Shown piece after piece: positions 19,839 through 29,508 of a DNA stretch of 64,000 bases. Position 1 is the stretch's first letter, and the number at the start of each line of letters is the position of its first letter. The DNA is from Pseudogemmatithrix spongiicola (GTDB taxonomy: Bacteria > Gemmatimonadota > Gemmatimonadetes > Gemmatimonadales > Gemmatimonadaceae): positions 1,674,001 to 1,738,000 of the forward strand of contig NZ_CP130613.1 in the NCBI RefSeq assembly GCF_030623445.1. The letters are read 5' to 3'. Made by a program: the position numbers and the translations under genes. The notes under the pieces were generated by a model that did no database searches, had not been told where the DNA came from, and saw nothing but the letters and a program-made list of their open reading frames with translations.

Positions 19839-20844
19839 CTTCCCAGGCGGGGCGCTTCCAGTTGGGGTTCCGCAGCAGCGCGGCGGGATGATACGTGGCC
19901 ACGAGCGGGATCCCGTGATACCGGTGCACGACGCCCCTCAACTTACCGATTGGCGCGTCGGTGGCTAGCAGGGTTTGCGCGGCGAAGGTGCCCACGCAGA
20001 GGATGACCTTGGGCTCCAGCAGCTCAAGCTGCCGCAGCAAGAACGGACGACAGGCGTGGATCTCGTCGCTGCTCGGGTTGCGATTCCCGGGCGGCCGATG
20101 CTTGAGGACGTTGCAGATGAAAACGTCCTCGCGCTTGAAGCCAATCGCCTCGAGGATCTTCGTCAGCAACTCGCCACTCTTGCCGACGAACGGCCGGCCG
20201 AGTTCATCTTCAGTCTGCCCGGGCGCTTCGCCGACCACCACGAACCGCGCCTGCGGGTTGCCTTCGCCCGGCACGTGATTGAGCGCGGTACTCGAGAGCG
20301 CGCAGAGCGAGCATCCGGCGATTGCGCCGGCCACCGCCTCGAGCGACTCGAGATGGGCGAGCCCGCTCGGCGCGGCGCCCGCCCCCACCTGCAACGGCGC
20401 CCCTGACGCGCTCGGCGAGCGATCGGCATCGCTGCCCGGTGCGCCGGCCGTCGGCGCCGTGGTGCCGGCAGGAGCAACGGCCGAGGCGGTATCCAACGGC
20501 TCGGCAGCGCGCGTCTCTGCCTTCGGCGCGGGCTTCGAAACCGGCTTCGCAGAAGCGCCGCCTTCCTCGGCGTTCACGGCTCGCAACGCCTCGCGCCAGT
20601 CGCCCGACGCCGCGGCCGCTTCGGCCGCGCGATGCAGATCCGAGTCGCCGCGCGGGGGCATGCGCTGCGCCTCACGCCCTGGCGCCGCCGCGGCGCTCCG
20701 CGGCGTGCCGCCGGCGAGTGCGGCGCTGCCGCCAAGGGCCTTGAGCGCATCCTCGATCGACAGCGAATCGAGCACGAACTCAGTCTCGCCGAGTTCGCGG
20801 CGCTGCTCGAGATACTGGCGCAGCCGCTCGAGCGACTCGCTCAC
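19801..20844 (-). CDS. Family 4-type uracil-DNA glycosylase with long N-terminal linker
   Basis: Protein of 347 residues. The catalytic domain, about residues 165-347, shows GEAPGQTEDELGRPFVG, CNVLKHRPPGNRNP, CVGTFAAQTLL and TYHPAALLRNP, plus Cys residues (GCSLC, CNV, CRP) expected for the [4Fe-4S] cluster. It removes uracil from DNA. Before it lies a short helical N-terminus (residues 1-40) and about 120 residues of low-complexity Ala/Pro/Gly sequence, longer than usual. The GTG at 20844 overlaps the coaBC stop; the frame further upstream is inside coaBC. Confidence 0.92.
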   Translation of the reverse strand: MSESLERLRQYLEQRRELGETEFVLDSLSIEDALKALGGSAALAGGTPRSAAAAPGREAQRMPPRGDSDLHRAAEAAAASGDWREALRAVNAEEGGASAKPVSKPAPKAETRAAEPLDTASAVAPAGTTAPTAGAPGSDADRSPSASGAPLQVGAGAAPSGLAHLESLEAVAGAIAGCSLCALSSTALNHVPGEGNPQARFVVVGEAPGQTEDELGRPFVGKSGELLTKILEAIGFKREDVFICNVLKHRPPGNRNPSSDEIHACRPFLLRQLELLEPKVILCVGTFAAQTLLATDAPIGKLRGVVHRYHGIPLVATYHPAALLRNPNWKRPAWEDVQLARRIFDRP

Positions 20845-22040
20845 AGCATGGCCTCGATGCGATCCAGGATCGCATCGGCGGTCTCGCGCTTGCTGAGCAA
20901 GGGAAACTCCTCCGCCGTCCCATTCGCGGCGAAGATCGTCACGCGATTGGTATCGTGCCCAAAGCCGGCGCCCGCCTCGCGGGCGCTGTTCGCAACGATC
21001 ATGGTCAGCTGCTTGGCCGCGAGCTTCTTCTGCGCGTTCTCGGCCACGTCGTCCGTCTCGAGGGCGAAGCCGACGGCAATCATGCCCGCTTTGCGGTGCC
21101 CGGCCGTGGACTTGAGAATGTCCGGCGTCTCCTCGAGCGCGAGCGTCGGCGCCGTGCCCGTCTTCTTCATCTTTGCAGACGCGACCTGCGCCGGGCGGAA
21201 ATCGGCAGGCGCGGCGGCCATGATGAGCACGTCGGCATCGCCGACCTCGCTGGCAACCGCCTCGGCCATGTCCTGCGTCGTCTCGACCGGCTTCAGCACT
21301 GCGCCCACCGGCGCAGGCGCGCTCAGCGGCCCGTGCACGAGCACCACCGCGGCGCCGCGACGCCACGCCGCCTCGGCCAAGGCGATGCCCTGCTTGCCCG
21401 TGGAGTGATTGGTCAGGTAACGCACCGGGTCCAGCGGCTCGCGTGTCGGGCCCGCAGTCACGACGATGCGCTTGCCGGCCAGCTTGCCGCGGGGCTCGAG
21501 CAACCGCGCAGAGTGCGCGACGATGGTCTCGGGTTCCTGCATGCGCCCCTGCCCCGCGCCTTCATCGGGCGACGCCAACGGCCCCACGCCCGGGTCGAGG
21601 ATGTGCTTACCCTGCGCCGCCAGCGCCGCGCAATTGGCCCGCACCGTGGCGTTGGCCCACATCTTGTCATTCATCGCCGGCACGAGCAGCACGGGGCACT
21701 CCGCGGCCAACAGGGTGGCCGAGAGCAGCTCATCGGCATGGCCATGCGCCGCACGCGCGAGGAAATCAGCCGTCGCCGGGGCAATGACGATCAGCTCCGC
21801 CTCCCGGGCGAGCCGGATGTGGTCGAGGGCGTGCCCGTCGCCGATGAGGACGGTGTGCACCGGGCGCCCGGTGAGCGCCTCAAAGGTCACGCTGCCGATG
21901 AACTCGCGCGCGGACCGGGTCAAAACGACATCCACCTGGGCGCCGGCCTGCGTGAGCAGGCGGGCGAGCCAGGCGGACTTGTAACTGGCGATCCCCCCGG
22001 TGACTCCGAGGAGGATGCGGCGACCGTCAAACGGGCGCAC
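20841..22040 (-). CDS. coaBC: Bifunctional phosphopantothenoylcysteine decarboxylase/synthetase
   Basis: Protein of 399 residues for two steps of coenzyme A synthesis. The N-terminal flavoprotein CoaC domain has GVTGGIASYKSAWL and the decarboxylase motif PAMNDKMW. The C-terminal CoaB domain has VTAGPTREPLDPVRYLTNHSTGKQG and the KMKKTG segment for CTP-dependent ligation of cysteine. The start is a GTG at 22040, 32 bases after rpoZ, a common neighbour of coaBC together with gmk. Confidence 0.96.
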   Translation of the reverse strand: MRPFDGRRILLGVTGGIASYKSAWLARLLTQAGAQVDVVLTRSAREFIGSVTFEALTGRPVHTVLIGDGHALDHIRLAREAELIVIAPATADFLARAAHGHADELLSATLLAAECPVLLVPAMNDKMWANATVRANCAALAAQGKHILDPGVGPLASPDEGAGQGRMQEPETIVAHSARLLEPRGKLAGKRIVVTAGPTREPLDPVRYLTNHSTGKQGIALAEAAWRRGAAVVLVHGPLSAPAPVGAVLKPVETTQDMAEAVASEVGDADVLIMAAAPADFRPAQVASAKMKKTGTAPTLALEETPDILKSTAGHRKAGMIAVGFALETDDVAENAQKKLAAKQLTMIVANSAREAGAGFGHDTNRVTIFAANGTAEEFPLLSKRETADAILDRIEAML

Positions 22041-22072
22041 GGCGCGCAGGCCCGAGGCCGACGCCGCGCGGG

Positions 22073-22285
22073 TTACGCGCCCTTGGCGCGACGGCGCGGC
22101 ACCACGCGGTACTCGATGTCCCCGTCCTTCAGGTCCTCGAGCGCGCGGGTGGAGAGCTTCTTCTCGTTCTTCGAGCGGTCGCGCGGGAACTCGTTCAACA
22201 CACGCGCATACTTGGCCGCCACGAGCACCGCGAGGTACTTGTTCGTCGCGTGCTCGGTAATGTCCTTCGGCGTAAAGACTTGCAT
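22073..22285 (-). CDS. rpoZ: RNA polymerase omega subunit
   Basis: Protein of 70 residues beginning MQVFTPKDITEHATNKYLAVLVAAKYARVLNE, the omega N-terminal helix that binds beta-prime. It helps RNA polymerase assembly and is part of the ppGpp site in other bacteria. The ATG at 22285 has an upstream AGGAG. A much longer open frame in this register (to 23299) is a shadow of gmk and yicC. Position between gmk and coaBC is the conserved one. Confidence 0.93.
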   Translation of the reverse strand: MQVFTPKDITEHATNKYLAVLVAAKYARVLNEFPRDRSKNEKKLSTRALEDLKDGDIEYRVVPRRRAKGA

Positions 22286-22401
22286 CGGACTGCTCCTGAA
22301 AATTGGCTGCTGCCTAGACCTCGAAAGATAACCAGCGGCCGGGCGTTCCGAAACCGGGCGGACCCCCTGCTGCGCCGGCCCGCCTGGTCCCTCGGCCGGC
22401 C

Positions 22402-23046
22402 CTAGATCCGGGCCATCAACTCCTGCTGGATCCGCGTCACCACCCGGTCCACGTCCTTGCCGAGGGCCGGCAACCGCTCGCGCTTGAGGGTCTCCTCGTC
22501 GATGAGCGCGCTCACGCGCGCGACGGCGTCCTCGAGGTTGTCGTTCACGACCACATGCTGGTAGCGCTCCGCCTCCTCGAGTTCCTGTATCGCGTTCCGG
22601 AGCCGCAGCGCCAGCATCTCCGTGCTTTCGGTGTTCCGGCCCGCCAGCCGCGCCACCAGGGCCTCGGCGGAGGGCGGCACGACGAAGACCGTCACCGCAT
22701 CGAGGAAGCGCTGCACCACCTGCCGCGCGCCCTGCACGTCGATGTCGAGCATCACGTGCTGGCCGCGGTCCATCACCGCCTTCACCTCGCGCACGAGCGT
22801 ACCGTACTTCCGCCCGTGCACTTCCGCCCACTCGGCGAACTCCCCGCGCTCCACGGCGGCGTCGAACTGCTCGGGCGTCAAGAAGTGGTAGTCGACGCCA
22901 TCCACCTCGCCGGGCCGCGGGGCGCGGGTCGTGCAGGACACCGAGTAGCCCACGTCGCTGCGCCGCTTCAGCAGCATCCGGGCGATGGTCGTCTTGCCCG
23001 CACCCGAGGGCGCGGAGAGCACGAGCGGAAACGGCTGCCGCGTCAC
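22402..23046 (-). CDS. gmk: Guanylate kinase
   Basis: Protein of 214 residues that phosphorylates GMP to GDP with ATP. The P-loop SAPSGAGKTT is followed by SVSCTTRAPRPGEVDGVDYHFL (GMP-binding Arg and Tyr) and MLDIDVQGARQV. Slightly longer than the E. coli enzyme, with a C-terminal extension of about 10 residues. The ATG overlaps the yicC stop as ATGA, so the pair is translationally coupled; rpoZ follows after 116 bases. Confidence 0.97.
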   Translation of the reverse strand: MTRQPFPLVLSAPSGAGKTTIARMLLKRRSDVGYSVSCTTRAPRPGEVDGVDYHFLTPEQFDAAVERGEFAEWAEVHGRKYGTLVREVKAVMDRGQHVMLDIDVQGARQVVQRFLDAVTVFVVPPSAEALVARLAGRNTESTEMLALRLRNAIQELEEAERYQHVVVNDNLEDAVARVSALIDEETLKRERLPALGKDVDRVVTRIQQELMARI

Positions 23047-23924
23047 TCGACGTTCTCCACCTGCTCGCGGATGCGCTCAAGCTCTTCCTTGATCGCCACC
23101 ACGTCCTGGAGCATCGGCGCGTCGTTGGCCTTGCTGCCGGTCGTGTTCGCCTCGCGCAGCATCTCCTGCAGCAGGAACCCGAGGCGCTTGCCGACGCCTT
23201 CGCCCGTCTTGCTCGCGAGTGCCTCGCGGAACGCGGCGATATGACTCGCGAAGCGATCCAGCTCTTCGCCGACATCGAGGCGGTCGGCGAGAATGGCAAT
23301 CTCCTGCGCCAGTCGCTGTGGATCGACGGCGATGCCGCCCGCCAGCTTCTCGACGTTCTCGCGCAGTCGCTCGCGTTGGGCGAGCACGCGCTCCGGCGCC
23401 CGTGCCGCGATCCGCGCGACCGCCTGCTCCACCAGCGCCAGGCGCTCGGCGATCACCTGCGCCAGGCGCGCACCTTCCGCCGCCCGCATGGCCTGCAGGG
23501 CGACGACCGCCGCGTCGACGACGGGCAGTAGTTCCTCGACGGTCGCGGCATCGAGGCCCGCGTCGTCGCGCGTCAGTTGCAGCACGTCCGGCATGCGCAA
23601 CACCGTCGCGACATCCACGGCGCCATCCAATCCGTGCCGCTGTTGCAGGGCCTTCAGGGCCGACGCTGCGGCGGCGAACTTCGCCTCGTCCACCAGTGTC
23701 GCGGCCTCTTGCTCACGCACCACGCGTGCCGAGACCGTGACATGTCCACGGGCGATCCGCTGGCGCAGGTGCTCGCGTACGTCGCCTTCAAACCGCGACA
23801 GCGCGCTCGGCAGCTTCAGGCTGGGATTGAAGAACCGATGGTTCACCGAGCGGAGCTCCACACTCAGGCGCGTGCCGCCGACCGGTCCTTCGGCCGTTCC
23901 AAACCCAGTCATTGATCGCAGCAT
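23043..23924 (-). CDS. yicC: YicC-family endoribonuclease
   Basis: Protein of 293 residues. It begins MLRSMTGFGTAEG, the N-terminal signature of the family, and ends with the conserved GVGKRLGFLLQEMLREANTTGSKAND segment. Members degrade RNA, for example the RyhB small RNA in E. coli. The start at 23924 lies 9 bases after a good -10 box, so the mRNA would have almost no leader; the internal ATG of MTGFG (23912) is the alternative. It is the first gene of the yicC-gmk-rpoZ-coaBC run. Confidence 0.93.
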   Translation of the reverse strand: MLRSMTGFGTAEGPVGGTRLSVELRSVNHRFFNPSLKLPSALSRFEGDVREHLRQRIARGHVTVSARVVREQEAATLVDEAKFAAAASALKALQQRHGLDGAVDVATVLRMPDVLQLTRDDAGLDAATVEELLPVVDAAVVALQAMRAAEGARLAQVIAERLALVEQAVARIAARAPERVLAQRERLRENVEKLAGGIAVDPQRLAQEIAILADRLDVGEELDRFASHIAAFREALASKTGEGVGKRLGFLLQEMLREANTTGSKANDAPMLQDVVAIKEELERIREQVENVE

Positions 23925-23933
23925 AGAGCCCGT

Positions 23934-23962
23934 AAGTTACGCAGCCGCAGTCACTTGGACAA
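23934..23962 (-). promoter_or_regulatory. Predicted promoter of yicC-gmk
   Basis: On the minus strand, TTGTCC (23957-23962), a 17-base spacer and TAACTT (23934-23939). The -10 box ends 9 bases before the yicC ATG, leaving a leader of only a few bases. Confidence 0.65.
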
Positions 23963-23967
23963 GCGAC

Positions 23968-25722
23968 CTAGTTCCAGAACTCCCAGCGCACACCGTACTG
24001 CTGGATGAGGCGCGGCATGAGGTAGCCGGGCACAGTCTCGTAGACCTCGCCCGTGAAGTTCCGGTTGTGGAAGAAGATGTGCGCCTGGCCGAGCCGGATG
24101 TCGATGAGGATCGCCTGCACGCCGGTGCCCTTGGCCTTGAGCACAGTGCCGCCGGCCCCCGGCGCGAGGAGATCGCTGCGATAGTCATGCACGAAGCTCC
24201 CCCGCAGCCAGAACGTGTCGCGCTTGAGCCAGCGGCGCAGGCCGGTCTCCACCTGCAGCGCGGAGCGCACCTGATGGCGCGGGCGGTAGAACTGTTCATC
24301 CCCCCAATCGACGCCGTACACGTCGAGACTGAACGGCCCCCACACTTGGCCGCCGAACGCGAGGCTGAACCCGCGTGATTCCGGAATCCGCGCCGCAGTG
24401 AACAGCGTGTCGTAGATCGCCAAACCAGCAACGCGCGCCTCGGACTGCTGCACCGCCCCGACTCGCAGCCAATGGCGCGGGAGCTCGAGCCCGAGTTCTG
24501 CGCGGGCCGTGCTCCGGTCTGGCCCCTGGACTGCGGCGTTTGCGGGCGTCTGCTGCCCGGCCGCGAGTCCCAATGACAGCCACCGCAGCGGCAGCAACCG
24601 CGCGCTCACGTCCACGCGCCGTGTCGAATCCGGGCCATCGACTTCCGCAAACGCCGCGAGTGCCAGCCGTTCACGCTCGTACGACGCGCGAATGCTGGGC
24701 GCGAGCCGCGCCTCACCCCCGCGCACGCGGTAGCGCGCCGCAGCGCTCAGCCGCAGCGCACCCTGTGTCCATCCGCCCGTCAGCACGTACTGCGACTGCG
24801 AGCGCAGGGTATCCGGATCCGGCGTCGTCCCGCTCGAGGCGAGCGAATCGTCCTCCATGTACGCCTGCGTCGCGGCGATGGCCTGCGCCCAAAATCCCTC
24901 GGCCTCCGGTTGCCGGAATCCGACGCGCAGGTAGCCAAGGCGCTCGCTGCCTTCGAAGCGCGGGATCGCCACGTCCACGGGCGCGCTCCCACGCACGTAG
25001 CGACGCGTCGCCGCCCGCTTCCGCCCGGAGGACATGCCCACCGCGTCCACGCTCCAGTCGCCGGCCGCCCAGCCCAGCCGCGCCACGCCGCCGAACGAGT
25101 CGCCATCGCCGCGCGTGAGGCCGTTGATCACGCTGAACTGCTGGGCCGCAATCTGGAATCCGCCGCCATTGTGCAACCGCCGCGCGTAGTAGCCGCGATA
25201 CAGGGTGAAGTTCTCGGCGCCCGTGCCGACGTCCACGCGCGTCTCCGGCGTCGTGCGCTCGGCGCGCCAGGTTCGCAGATGCACGCGCAACTCCGTGGCC
25301 GCGCGCTCGACGGCGACTTCTTCGAGGCCGTAGAGCGGAATCGCCGCGAGGTCGAGCTGCTCGCCCATGCGCGCGTCGAGCGCGTCGAGCTCCACGCCGT
25401 CCAGGAACACGCGGACCCGGCCCGGCTGACCCTGCCAGCTCGTGACGATGGGCGCCATCAGGTAGCCCGAGCGCACAATGCTCGCGCCGGGGACTTCCGC
25501 GATGAGTTCCGCGAGGTTCTGCGCGCCGGTGACGAAGATCGTCTCGCGCGACCAGACGTACTGCCGCCCGCGCAGCTCCGCGCCGCGAGGACGCTCCGCG
25601 GCGGCAAATGCCGTCTTGAGGGTATCGCGCGGCGGTGTGCTATCCCTGCGCGCAGCGGTGCTGTCATTGCGCAGCGGAACCGTGTCCTGCGCGCCAAGGC
25701 ACGACACCAACGGCGCCCCCAT
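23968..25722 (-). CDS. TonB-dependent receptor-like outer-membrane protein
   Basis: A plug domain (IFVTGAQNLAELIAEVPGASIV ... VRVFLDGVEL) is followed by a long stretch of alternating beta-strand sequence ending in the aromatic C-terminus VRWEFWN, typical of outer-membrane barrels that import siderophores or other ligands. With the ATG at 25722 the protein has 584 residues but loses most of its signal peptide. The full signal (LIRTLWFGALLMGAPLVSCLGAQD) begins at codon CTG 25755 or ATT 25752; ATT overlaps the pepA stop as TGATT. No in-frame ATG, GTG or TTG lies between 25722 and 25872. Ligand unknown. It is probably co-transcribed with pepA. Confidence 0.82.
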   Translation of the reverse strand: MGAPLVSCLGAQDTVPLRNDSTAARRDSTPPRDTLKTAFAAAERPRGAELRGRQYVWSRETIFVTGAQNLAELIAEVPGASIVRSGYLMAPIVTSWQGQPGRVRVFLDGVELDALDARMGEQLDLAAIPLYGLEEVAVERAATELRVHLRTWRAERTTPETRVDVGTGAENFTLYRGYYARRLHNGGGFQIAAQQFSVINGLTRGDGDSFGGVARLGWAAGDWSVDAVGMSSGRKRAATRRYVRGSAPVDVAIPRFEGSERLGYLRVGFRQPEAEGFWAQAIAATQAYMEDDSLASSGTTPDPDTLRSQSQYVLTGGWTQGALRLSAAARYRVRGGEARLAPSIRASYERERLALAAFAEVDGPDSTRRVDVSARLLPLRWLSLGLAAGQQTPANAAVQGPDRSTARAELGLELPRHWLRVGAVQQSEARVAGLAIYDTLFTAARIPESRGFSLAFGGQVWGPFSLDVYGVDWGDEQFYRPRHQVRSALQVETGLRRWLKRDTFWLRGSFVHDYRSDLLAPGAGGTVLKAKGTGVQAILIDIRLGQAHIFFHNRNFTGEVYETVPGYLMPRLIQQYGVRWEFWN

Positions 25723-25751
25723 GAGGAGGGCGCCGAACCACAGGGTGCGAA

Positions 25752-27223
25752 TCAGCGCGCGCGTCCCCGTACGAACTCGACGAAGGTGCGCACCGGCACG
25801 CCCGTGGGACCCTTGGGCATCACGACGAGATCCGTCTCCGAGTAGGCCGTGCCGGCCACGTCGAGGTGCACCCACTTCATCTCTCCGGCGAAGTGCTGCA
25901 GGAACAGGCCCGCGGTGATCGTCCCCGCACCGCGCCCACCGATGTTGCGGAGGTCCGCCACGTCGGACTTCAACTGCTCCTTGTACTCCTCGAACAGCGG
26001 AAGTTGCCAGGCCAGCTCGCCACCGCGCCCGCTGGCGGCCAGCACCTCGTCGACCGTGGACTGGTCGTTGCCCATCACGCCGATCGTCACGTTGCCCAGG
26101 GCGATGACCACGGCGCCCGTGAGCGTCGCCGCGTCCACCACCGCCTGGGGCTTGAAGCGCTTCGCGTAGTGCAGCACGTCGGCGAGCACGAGACGCCCCT
26201 CGGCGTCCGTGTTCTGGATCTCGATCGTCGTGCCGTCGCTGGCGCGCACGACGTCACCGGGACGGATCGCATCGCCGTCCACGACGTTCGTCGTCGAGCC
26301 GACGAGGCCGACGACGTTGACGTTCGGCTTGAGGTGGCCAATCGCCTCCATCGCGCCGAGCACACCCGCCGCGCCGGACATATCGAACTTCATCGTCTCC
26401 ATGCCCGCCGCCGGCTTGATGCTCACGCCACCGGTGTCGAAGCAGAGGCCCTTGCCCACCAACGCGACCGGGGCCGCGCCGCGCTTGCCGCCGTTGTACT
26501 CGAGGACGATCAGCTTGGGATCCTGCGTCGTCCCCTGCGCGACCGCGAGGAACGACCCCATGCCGAGCTTCTCCATGTCCTTGCGGCCGAGCACGGTGAG
26601 CTTCATGCCGTGCCGCTTGGCGATGTCCTGCGCCGACTCCGCGAGGTAACTCGGCGTGCAGATGTTGCCCGGCAACATCGCGAGCCGGCGGGCCAAGCGC
26701 TGGCCCTCGGCCACCGCGATGCCTGCGGCCAACGACGCCTTGGTCGCGGCGACGTTCTCGACGTAGATGCGCGCCGTGGCGAGCGGCTTGCGCGGCTTGC
26801 CCGTCTTCGGCGTCGCCATCAACTCCCGGAACTCCCAGCTGCCGAGCGAGAGGCCGACCACGACGCCTTCGACACGCTCACCCTGCAGGTCGTCCGCCCA
26901 CAGCGCCATCGTGCCGACGTTCAGCGCATTCGCCTTGCGGCCCGCCATGGTGGCCGCCCGCGTAAGTGCGCGCGTGTCGTTGGCGCCGCAGCCGACCAAG
27001 AGCACGCGCTGCGGCCCCGCACCCGGGTTCACGACGAGCAGGGTCTCGTCCTTGCCGCCGCTGAAGTCACCGCGACGGATGGCCAGCGACAGCGCGCCCT
27101 TCGTGGCCTTGTCGAGCGCCGAGAGCGCACGCGGCAACTTGGGCTCGGCCGGCAGCAGGACGGCGAGCAGCGGCACCGCCGCCCGCGCGGCGTCGCCCTT
27201 GGTCGTCGTGAACGTCAGGGACA

Positions 27224-27224
<1 letters not shown>
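25752..27224 (-). CDS. pepA: Leucyl aminopeptidase (M17 family)
   Basis: Protein of 490 residues, a two-metal cytosolic aminopeptidase that removes N-terminal amino acids. The C-terminal catalytic domain has VGKGLCFDTGGVSIKPAAGM (metal and catalytic residues) and the family signature NTDAEGRLVLADVL. The N-terminal macro-like domain is less conserved. The usual ITFDSGG is here LCFDTGG, a conservative change. The start codon overlaps the icd stop by one base (TGATG). The stop overlaps the proposed ATT start of the TonB-dependent receptor. Confidence 0.96.
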
Positions 27225-28468
<1,244 letters not shown>

Positions 28469-28539
28469 TGGCTGGATTCACGGAGGGGGTGGAAGCGGAA
28501 AGCTAGGGGCCCGCCGACACGGCGAGCAAGCCAGCGGTG

Positions 28540-29508
28540 CTACGACACGACGCGATCGCGCACCGCCTCGCCGCGGAAGAACGCCGTAAGGTTGGCCAGG
28601 GCCCGCATCCCCATCGCCTCGCGGGTCTCACGCGTTGCCGAGCCAAGGTGCGGCAGGAGGACGACGTCGTCGCGCCTCAGCAGACCCGGATGCACGACGG
28701 GCTCCCGTTCGAACACGTCGAGCCCCGCGCCGGCGATCTGTCCGGCCTCCAGCGCGGCGACCAGCGCCGCTTCATCGACGACGTCGCCGCGTGCCGTGTT
28801 GACCAGCACGGCGTGCCGGCCCATGAGCGCCAGTTGCGGCGCTGCGATCAGGTGCTTGGTGTCCGGGGTGGCGGGACAATGCAGGCTCAGCACATCGACC
28901 TGCGCCAGCAGCGCATCTAGCGTCGCCACGCGCTCCACCCCCGGCTCGGGACCGCGCGGCGCGGAACGCGACCAGGCCAGGACGCGCATGCCAAAGCCCG
29001 CGCTCGCCCGCTGCGCGACCGCCATGCCGATGCGCCCCAAACCTACGATGCCCAGCGTCTTGCCCGTGAGTCGCGTCCCGAGCAGGTGCGTCGGCCGCCA
29101 CCCGGCCCAGCGGCCCGCGCGCAACTCACGCTCGCCCTCACCCGCACGCCGCAGCGTCGCCAACATGAGCAGGATGGCGAGGTCAGCCGTGTCGTCGGTG
29201 AGCACGTCCGGCGTGTTCGTGACCGTCACGCCCGCGGCGCGCGCCGAGGCCACGTCGATGTGATTCACGCCGACGCCGAAGTTCGCGACGATCCGCGCCC
29301 GCCGTTGCGGCTGCGTCAGGCACGCCGGCGAGATGCGGTCGGTCACGGTGCACAGGACGGCGTCGGCCTCGCGAAACGCCTGCGCGAGCGCGTCCGCGTC
29401 GAGCGGCGCGTCGTCCTCGCGCTGACGGATCTCGAAGTGCTCGTGCAGCGCCTGCTCGACGGCCGCCGGCAGGCGGCGCGTCACCCACACCACCGGACGT
29501 GCGCTCAC
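28540..29508 (-). CDS. D-2-hydroxyacid dehydrogenase (glyoxylate/hydroxypyruvate reductase-like)
   Basis: Protein of 322 residues. The NAD(P)-binding motif GIVGLGRIGMAVAQR is followed by catalytic residues of the family: Arg in NTARGDVVDE, Glu in DVFEREP and His in LLPHLGSAT. The substrate segment NFGVGVNHIDV is also typical. Because it overlaps the aminotransferase gene by 4 bases, the likely substrate is hydroxypyruvate or glyoxylate made by that partner. A phosphoglycerate dehydrogenase role is less likely because there is no ACT domain. Confidence 0.88.
   Translation of the reverse strand: MSARPVVWVTRRLPAAVEQALHEHFEIRQREDDAPLDADALAQAFREADAVLCTVTDRISPACLTQPQRRARIVANFGVGVNHIDVASARAAGVTVTNTPDVLTDDTADLAILLMLATLRRAGEGERELRAGRWAGWRPTHLLGTRLTGKTLGIVGLGRIGMAVAQRASAGFGMRVLAWSRSAPRGPEPGVERVATLDALLAQVDVLSLHCPATPDTKHLIAAPQLALMGRHAVLVNTARGDVVDEAALVAALEAGQIAGAGLDVFEREPVVHPGLLRRDDVVLLPHLGSATRETREAMGMRALANLTAFFRGEAVRDRVVS

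Noticed and set aside
22073-23299. Long frame of 408 codons ending as RpoZ
   Set aside because: Only the last 70 codons resemble a protein family (omega subunit); the rest lies out of frame over gmk and yicC. I annotated only rpoZ.
28509-28530. GC-rich hairpin between the hydroxyacid dehydrogenase and icd
   Set aside because: The stem is short and imperfect and has no T-run; not enough to call a terminator or attenuator.
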